A stretch of 64,000 nt of DNA from Prillingera fragicola. Its lineage: Eukaryota; Basidiomycota; Tremellomycetes; Trichosporonales; Trichosporonaceae. The stretch is taken from positions 1,798,001 to 1,862,000 of the forward strand of contig BEDY01000002.1 of assembly GCA_002335605.1 (NCBI GenBank). The letters are read 5' to 3'. The notes under the pieces are model-generated. The model did not search any database. It was given only the letters and a program-made list of their open reading frames with translations, and had not been told where the DNA came from. Position numbers and translations under genes: made by a program. Shown one piece after another: positions 57,601 to 64,000 of the stretch (position 1 is its first letter; the number at the start of each line of letters is the position of its first letter).

Positions 57601-60141
57601 GACGCATGCTTCACTCACGCACCTCAAGAACACTCTCGCTGAGAAGCTCACGATCTGCACGCAACACCGCCGTCTCACCCTGCAGAACACGATGCTGCAC
57701 CTCCTCAACTCGACCATCTCGGCTGGCGCCGACAAGCACATGCGTGTCCGCGGTCATCGCGTGACGTCGTCCACGTTTTCAATACCTGAAAAAGCATCGC
57801 TCGAGCATGACCCGAGCCCGCCATTTGACGACGCTCTTGTGCAGGTCATCATTGTCGGTGTCTCGAGTCCTGGCAACCGTCCTATCCTGCAGCACTGGAT
57901 CGACTTTGTGCTCATGACGATACCGTATCTCGAGCACAAGCCGTCGTCGCTGCGCCAGCTGTGCGACTGTTTTTGTGAGCAGCTGCGCATGACAATGCTC
58001 CAGTTGCGGAATACATTTTCGGTCATTTCGGTCAATGACATGCCGGCGACCATCACGGAGGCTGAACCCATCATGCTTCTTGTTGTGCTGGAGCGCCTCG
58101 TCACTGTGCTCGGCATGCAGCGAGGCCTGAGAAAGAGCGAGGACAAGGAGAGGCAGCATCACGAGGGCGGTGGATTGCTTGGATACTTGCCAACAGTGTT
58201 CTCAGTCGAGGCACCGCAGGATGCGTCCTCCAAATCCGAAGCGGCGCGCTACCTCGACGACGTGGTAGACGCCCTCCTCGTGACCTGGACCGTCACTGAC
58301 GACTCGGCGTCCAAACCCAGCCCCTCCATGCCCTCGAGGAATCAGATCATGTCGCGCACCCGCTCGCGCGCGCGCAAGGCGCTCGAGAAAATGTTCAAGT
58401 CCCAGCCGTCCGAAGTGCTCGGTAGCTGTGTACAGGCTTGGGCAGCCAAGTCGAGCGAGATTTCAGATGGGGCAATCTTTGACTGCGTCGATACGCTGGC
58501 GCCGAGTGCGCAAAAAGTTGTGGATTTGCTGTGCGAGCACCTGGCCGGCAAGGGGCGTGGATCGCTCACCGAGACGTCCCCGCTGGGCACAGCGGCCTTC
58601 CTCGAGGCGTACATTGCGCGCCTTGAGGGCCCCATTGCTGTTCAAGTGTGGAACGCGCAGTACAACTATGCGCGTGAGGTGCTTAGCCAGGCCTCGACGC
58701 CGTCGGCGCGGACGCTGCTCTACCCCATGCTTCGCTGCTTGACGCGCTTGGGGGAGATTGTCGCAACAACAAGCGCGCTCGAAGACCGCCGCCTCCGCCG
58801 CGACCTGCAGGAGACGTACGTCAAGGTGCTCGATGTTGTGCTGCAGCACTCTCAGCGTCTGGGCGAGACGGCCATGTGGGACCGCGAGGGTGAGCGTACC
58901 GAGGACAAGAGCGGGGTGCAGCGCATCTACGAGTTTATCGGAAATCGCGTGCTTCACAACCTCCGTACGTTCCTAGTGGACGCGGACCGCGTCAGCTCGG
59001 CGTGCGCGACCATTTCGACCAACGTTGTCGTTCCGGCGTTCAAGCAACAGCGGGTCGACGCGACCATTTTGAATCTGTTGCAAGAAATGGCAAAGATTCC
59101 CGCCGCCGTAAAGTCGTGGCGCCTTCCTGTCGGCGACGCTTTCAACGACAACCGGTTCTTCAGGATCAAGCCCGCCGAGTCGGCCCAGTGGAAGCCGCTC
59201 GTGCGCGCACTGATGGACAGCGATAGGGAACGTGTCGGCGACCTGCTCAGCCGCATTGCTGCCGCTCCAAGTGCCAACATTTTCACCAACCGCGAGCAGG
59301 AAATGATCTCGCGCTCGCTCAACCTCCGCAGGCTGTCGTTTGTGCTTCTTGCCGCCGAGAGGAACCATTTTCTGGCCCAGCTGCCGAGCATCCAGGAGAA
59401 GCTGGTCGAGATTCTGCGCACCAACGTCGTGTCACCCCGTGTCCACTCCGAGGTCTACCTGTGCCTCCGTGTGCTGATGTGCCGCATCTCGCCACAGCAC
59501 CTCGCCAACTTTTGGCCTGTTATTCTCACCGAGCTGCTGCGCGTGTTTGAGCTTACGATGGATGACCCGCCCAACGATGGGTCAGAGGATTTGCTCCTCG
59601 TCCTGGCTGCTTGCAAGTTTCTCGATCTCTTGCTGGTCATCCAGTCCGAGGATTTCCAAATGTACGTCTTCTGCACAGTCACGTGCGCTAACTTTACAGC
59701 CATCAATGGATCTTTGTCACGGACACCACTGACGCGGCCTTCCCGCCGGAAGACTATTCGCCCGAGGCTCTCATGGACCGCATCGCCGAGATTCTCGCCG
59801 ACGCAGCAGCAGCGACAAAGGGGTCGTCGACTCTCTTGGCTGAGGGCATTGCACTCCCCACCTCGCCCCCCGGCGTCGGAGGTGTCCCTTCAGAACTGGG
59901 CGTCACCGCGCCTCCAGTCACGGTCGCGGCCAACGACGCCGCAGTCCTGCGCCGCCCCCACCTCGGCAACCTGAACAGCCTGCGGAGTATGCAGCAGCTC
60001 CAGCCCTTCTTTAGCCGTGCCAGCATCGACACCTTTGAGGGCGTCTACGCCGCCGCCGGGGTGGACTGGGAGTCGGTCGAGGCTGGCCTCATCTCTGAGA
60101 TCTTTGGCGACGACAGCTCCCCACTTTACACTACCTCATAA
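54683..60141 (+). CDS. DOP1: Dopey family protein Dop1
   Basis: About 1,770 residues in five exons (54683-54971, about 55014-55147, 55186-55546, 55583-59661, 59700-60141). A Ser/Arg/Thr-rich leader of about 95 residues precedes the Dopey N-terminal domain: SDAKYKKYASQVDRCLQSFE, ADFISFLGRLLKVLQGPSPP, IPRKLIVAKRLAQCLNPALP, ALDVYNHVFSIIGVEGLKRD and SVRPALISIYETYYLALGED. Long helical repeats fill the middle. The C-terminal region ends LRSMQQLQPFFSRASIDTFE, GVYAAAGVDWESVEAGLISE. Dop1 is a large peripheral protein of Golgi/endosome membranes that works with the P4-ATPase Neo1 and Mon2 in yeast, and in kinesin-linked organelle transport in animals (family knowledge). Length agrees with yeast Dop1 (about 1,700). 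It ends 45 bp from the convergent NIF3 gene. Confidence 0.95.
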
Positions 60142-60186
60142 TCATAGACCAACCACCCACCACTACTACTACCATGCATGTTTTAT

Positions 60187-61279
60187 CTAGACGGTACGAA
60201 GCGGATCCCTGTCGACCTTGCTGACGACGACGTTCCAGCCCTGCTCGTCGGCGTTGAGCTCCTTTTCGAGCCACGGCTGCAGGACGGCGGCGAGGTACGG
60301 GCGCTCCGTGTTGGAGTGGTTGGCGAGGAGCACGGCCTGGCCGCCGGCGATGAGCGCGAGGACCTCGTGGTGGCTCATCTCGCCCGTGATGATCATGTCG
60401 GCCTTGCAGCCGCTGAGCACGCTGCCGCCCGAGCCAGCACAGACGGCGATCGAGGAGATGTCCTTTGGCTCATAGGGGGTTGCGAGCTGCACTGCAGAGT
60501 GTTAGTGTTGTAACTGGCAACTAGGCCGGGGAGACGTACGGTGCTCAATGTCGAGGTGCTTCTTCATCATGGTCACAATCTCGCTGACCTTGAGCGCCTT
60601 CTTGAGCTCGACGACCTTGCCCATGCCTGCGCCCTCGAAGCCCTCGGGCGGGTCCTCGGTCTCGTCGACGACCTTGGTGGAGGCCGAGTTGGACTGGAAG
60701 GGCTCCACAAGCCTGGGTTGTGAGTCTAATGGGTTAGATAGGAGGACGTACCAGTTGTTGATGCCCTTGGGGGTCGCGTCCAAGGAGGTGTGAGGGGCAA
60801 AGACCGAGATGCCGCGGGCCGAGAGTTTGAGGAGCGAGGCCTGGAGGGGGTCGTTGAGGGTCATCTTCTTGAGGCCGCGGAAGATCTATTTGTGTTAGGT
60901 ACTGAGTCTCGGAGCTTCTGGTATACGCACAGGAGGGTGGTATGAGATGACAACGGAGCAAGACTCGAGCGCGAGCGCCTCGGCGCAGACGGCCGGTGTG
61001 AGGCTGAGAGGTCAGATGGGGGAAGCTGCTGAAACTTACTCAATGGTGAGAAGCACCTGCTTTGACTCCTTGGGGAATGGAGCCTCTGCCTCGTCAGTAA
61101 CTCTGTCCCTCCGACAGCTCCAGATCGCGTACCCATCATGATGCCAACCTGTCGAGTTAGCACCCTCTCCAAACGCTGACGAGCCCACTCACATTGTCCC
61201 AGCTAGTCTCGGCGAGCTGGAGTGGAGCGATGCGCTCCCATACGCGCTTTACGACAGCGATTGGTGCCCGGGAAGCCAT
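60187..61279 (-). CDS. NIF3: NIF3-family protein (NGG1-interacting factor 3)
   Basis: A conserved metal-binding protein of uncertain biochemical role. Exons join as MASRAPIAVVKRVWERIAPL, QLAETSWDNVGMMMG at the N-terminus, then VVISYHPPIFRGLKKMTLND with the first conserved His. Next come LLKLSARGISVFAPHTSLDA, GINNW, and VVELKKALKVSEIVTMMKKH. The C-terminal exon has ISSIAVCAGSGGSVLSGCKA, DMIITGEMSHHEVLALIAGG, AVLLANHSNTERPYL and LNADEQGWNVVVSKVDRDPL. The motifs GEMSHHE and NHSNTERPYL, the hallmark HS-TER, hold the metal ligands of the family. Length is normal (about 300). The start at 61279 is a good ATG 220 bp from the divergent CNS1 start. Confidence 0.93.
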
Positions 61280-61499
61280 ATCTGTTTAGTGTCCTGGAGG
61301 TGAGAGAGAGAGAGTTGCAGAATATGGGTTCATGACGTCGAAGATCATAAAGTGAGATATACCACGTGGCAAAATGTGGGGCCCCAGTCTCAGAAATCTT
61401 GAATCTTCCATGACGAGCCGTCCGACTTTTCTGTCCACAATCTCTTGCCACCAACTTGTCATCAACCCTCTCTTGCTCACTCGCAACAAGACACCCAAA

Positions 61500-62808
61500 A
61501 TGGCAGCAACACAACCCCCTTCAGACGCTGCTCACGACAAGAGCGTCGACGATGTCCTCAACGCCATGGCAGCAGTGCGCGCTGGTCCTAATGCCAAGGA
61601 CCGCAAACCAGTCGGACTGGAAGAGTTCCAGGCCGTGCTCGACAGCACACCGCTGTTCATGAAGGAGACGCCTGAGGAGAGCGGCGAGGAAAACTATGTG
61701 CTTGACGCGCTCAAGTCGCTTGTGTTTGAGGGCGAGGGTGACGGTGAGTTTCGCTATACGAGCATTGCTGACAAACGCAGAGGTAGCCATTGGCTTCAAG
61801 ACGCACGGCAACGAGCTGTACGCCCAGCGCTCGTACCGCGATGCCATTGACGCCTACACATCTGGCATCAAGTCTGCGCCCACTGACCCGGAGCTGCGCA
61901 CCTCGCTGCTCAACAACCGCGCTGCCGCCAACCTGCAGCTTCAAAACTACGGCGCCGTCCTCAAGGACACTGCATCCATCATTGCCATTGCCGCCGCCCA
62001 GGACCCTCCCGCCGACGCCCCCGTCAAGTCTCTCTACCGGGCCGGCCAAGCCCTCGCTGCGCTGGACAAGTGGGACGAGGCCGCCGACGTCGTCGCGCGT
62101 GGCCGCAAGCTGCCAGGTTGGGCCGGCGACAAGCAATGGGACGAGCTGTCTGCGCGTGTCGACAAAGGCCAAAAAGCCTCCAGCGAGCGCAAGGAGCGCG
62201 AGCGCCGCAAGACGCTCATGGAGTTTGCCAAGAAGCGCGCACTCTCGGCCCGCGGCCTGGTCGTGCGCCGCACAAACTCGCCGCCGGATAACCCTCACCC
62301 CCTCGATTTTGACCCCGACAACCTCCCCCCAGCCATGGCGCTGTACCCCCCCGAGGTGGCTTCGACATGGACGCCGCCACCGGCCCACACCCCGCTAGTC
62401 TTCCCTGTGTTCTTGCTGTACCCACAGCACAACCAGAGCGACCTCATTACGCATTTCCACGAGGACACGAGTTTCGACGACCAGCTGGCCGTCATCTTCC
62501 CCTCGTCCCCTGCTGCGGTCGGATCACCGGGGCACCCCGTCTGGTCGCCGTGGGACGAGAAGCGCGAGTACTACACCGACAACCTCGCGGTGTACGTCGA
62601 GACGCACGGGAAGCGGCTCCTCAAGGTCGGAAAGGGCATTACGCTGCGTGAAGTGCTGGCAAAGGCGTTCAAGCCTGCCGAGGGGGGCAAGGATGCAGAT
62701 GGCGTCGTGCTGCAGGATGGATTGTTGAGTTTTGTCGTCCTTGTTAAAGGAAAAGAGGAGAAGGAGTGGATTGAGAACTTTAAAAGGATACGGGATGGTA
62801 AGAAATAG
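61500..62808 (+). CDS. CNS1: Hsp90 co-chaperone Cns1 (TTC4-like TPR protein)
   Basis: Two exons, with an intron at about 61743-61780, giving about 420 residues. The N-terminus has VGLEEFQAVLDSTPLFMKE, the short motif that begins Cns1/TTC4 proteins. Three TPR repeats follow: AIGFKTHGNELYAQRSYRDA, IDAYTSGIKSAPTDPELRTS, LLNNRAAANLQLQNYGAVLK and VKSLYRAGQALAALDKWDEA. After a basic helix (ASSERKERERRKTLMEFAKK) the C-terminal wheel domain has LVFPVFLLYPQHNQSDLITH, FPSSPAAVG, EYYTDNLAVYVETHGKRLLK and VGKGITLREVLAKAF. This domain order is diagnostic. In yeast Cns1 is essential, binds Hsp90 through its TPR domain and helps eEF2 folding (family knowledge). Cytosolic. Confidence 0.94.
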
Positions 62809-63022
62809 AGACTCTAGTGGTTGGGTCATGTATTCTTTAGATGTCTAGTGGTGGGACAAAGTGGTGCATATCGGGTACAGGGGAGTATCAACAGTGGTGT
62901 GATGGACACAGGGTAGGGCAGGGCAGGCATGGCACGCGTGACCATGCGGCAGTTGATGAAGAAAGGCTACAGTTGGCAAGTTAAGATGGAGCAATAGCCG
63001 AGATTTTGTAAAGAACGCGAGA

Positions 63023-63985
63023 CTAGGTCGCGACACGCGCACGCTTGAACCCAAAGTCCTTGAGCAGCGGCTCGAGCCACTCTTTCTTGACCTCCTCGAG
63101 CGCAAGCACCTTCCGTTCCTTGAGCGTCGCGCGCTTCATTGCCGATGCGGACGGGTAGACGAGATCACGATACTTGCCCGCTGCTTCGCCTGCGCCGGCC
63201 GCTGCGGCGTGGCGGGCTGGGTCGGTTCGCGCGGCGAGATAGTCTCGCAGGTTTACGTGCGCAGTGTCTTTGAGGAGCTTACGGGCTGCGGTGAGGGATT
63301 GCGGCAGAGCGGGGAGGGGCCTTGGGTTTGACTGGGTCGGCGTTGAGCGGCCCGAGGGTGGGGTCGTCGTGCCGTCCATGGGAGGCGGGGAGGGGTATGG
63401 CGACGAGAGCGTGCTGGGCGATGAAGGCAGGTCCGCTATAGCGATGGAATCCTCAAGCTGCACGAGACCGAGCTGTTGGGTCAGCATATGCCGATGGGGT
63501 AAGCCACGTACCTCTACACACAGAGCCTGCCAGAGCCGCAGCTTATTAGCCGAGTTGGAAATGACAGACTCGGTGTCGGCGAGAAAGCTGCCATCAGTAT
63601 GCCACACCAACATGGACACGTACGAGTCAATAAAGGACTGCGCCTCAGCGGCACTGACGATACTGCCCGGTCGCAGAGCCGATGGCGACGGACGTTCAGT
63701 ACTGTCGCTGCTGCTGCTACTGTCGTCGGTTGTACGGCGGGTCAAGTGTGGTGGTGGCGGGCGACGCCTCGAGGCGCGACGCGTGCTAACCTCGTCGCGT
63801 CCGGATGCGGCAGCAAGGGGCCTGGCAGCGAATTGAAAGTGCTCGTCATCACTGTCGCTCCCACTGCCTGCCTCTCGGCGGCCGTGGCGCTTCATATAGG
63901 TCTTCATCCGCGGAGGCATCGAGACCGAGTCGCTGGGCGCGAGTGACGAGCTCGACGAGGCGCTGATCACGGATGCGGGGGGCAT
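63023..63985 (-). CDS. Uncharacterised protein with conserved central and C-terminal helices
   Basis: About 300 residues with one short intron near 63475-63511. I do not recognise the family. The N-terminus is Ser/Pro/Arg-rich (MPPASVISASSSSSLAPSD; RRASRRRPPPPH). A probable folded part begins SIVSAAEAQSFIDSYVSMLV, WHTDGSFLADTESVISNSAN and KLRLWQALCVELGLVQLEDS. After a Ser/Pro/Thr linker come SLTAARKLLKDTAHVNLRDY and RATLKERKVLALEEVKKEWL, EPLLKDFGFKRARVAT. No signal peptide or membrane segment. The start at 63985 is the outermost ATG in the window, but an exon further upstream (beyond the window end) cannot be ruled out. Confidence 0.68.
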   Translation of the reverse strand: MPPASVISASSSSSLAPSDSVSMPPRMKTYMKRHGRREAGSGSDSDDEHFQFAARPLAAASGRDEVSTRRASRRRPPPPHLTRRTTDDSSSSSDSTERPSPSALRPGSIVSAAEAQSFIDSYVSMLVWHTDGSFLADTESVISNSANKLRLWQALCVEVRGLPHRHMLTQQLGLVQLEDSIAIADLPSSPSTLSSPYPSPPPMDGTTTPPSGRSTPTQSNPRPLPALPQSLTAARKLLKDTAHVNLRDYLAARTDPARHAAAAGAGEAAGKYRDLVYPSASAMKRATLKERKVLALEEVKKEWLEPLLKDFGFKRARVAT

Positions 63986-64000
63986 GACGATAATTTCAAA

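Overview
This window is nuclear DNA of a basidiomycete yeast, most likely a tremellomycete close to the Trichosporonales (inference). The reasons are GC-rich, intron-dense genes with very short GT..AG introns (about 35-60 nt) and a CTGAC-type branch site just upstream of the acceptor. A CPL1-like secreted protein and two BTB-type proteins of a kind common in this group also point there. I rebuilt gene models by hand from reading frames and splice signals, so gene ends are firmer than some internal exon edges.

Layout. 1-9.4 kb: a long leader and a possible Whi5/Nrm1-type G1/S regulator, a membrane M50B-like peptidase, COQ2 and LSM2. 9.5-17 kb: tRNA-splicing endonuclease SEN34, the cell-cycle kinase CDK1, an acidic unknown protein, an AlkB-type dioxygenase with a GRF zinc finger, and an MDR oxidoreductase. 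17.4-28.8 kb is gene-poor: a secreted EF-hand protein (SSP120-like), a CPL1-like secreted protein, a six-copy 104-bp satellite, a wax-synthase-like MBOAT and an intron-containing tRNA-Glu. 28.8-35.5 kb: an Rsr1/Bud1-type GTPase, a SERCA-type calcium pump and dynactin p62. 36.3-49 kb: a Ser/Pro-rich protein with a CUE-like C-terminus, a reading frame joining a BTB domain to GPI mannosyltransferase II (GPI18/PIG-V), a second BTB-like protein, eIF2B-alpha (GCN3) and a basic nuclear-type protein. 49-64 kb: a giant protein with three START-like modules, DOP1 (Dopey), NIF3, the Hsp90 co-chaperone CNS1 and an unknown protein.

The genes are almost all housekeeping, lie on both strands and form no pathway cluster. 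Neighbours that share short head-to-head promoters are LSM2/SEN34 (both RNA processing), CDK1/acidic protein, AlkB/MDR, SERCA/dynactin p62, the START protein/DOP1 (both tied to membrane lipid traffic) and NIF3/CNS1.

The most unusual items are the in-frame BTB-GPI18 fusion, the triple START protein, the perfect 6 x 104 bp array, a compact three-way-junction inverted-repeat element with a nearby 20-bp palindrome in the 42.5-44.1 kb gap, and very small coding exons (11, 12, 18 and 19 nt), including an LSM2 whose first coding exon is only the ATG.
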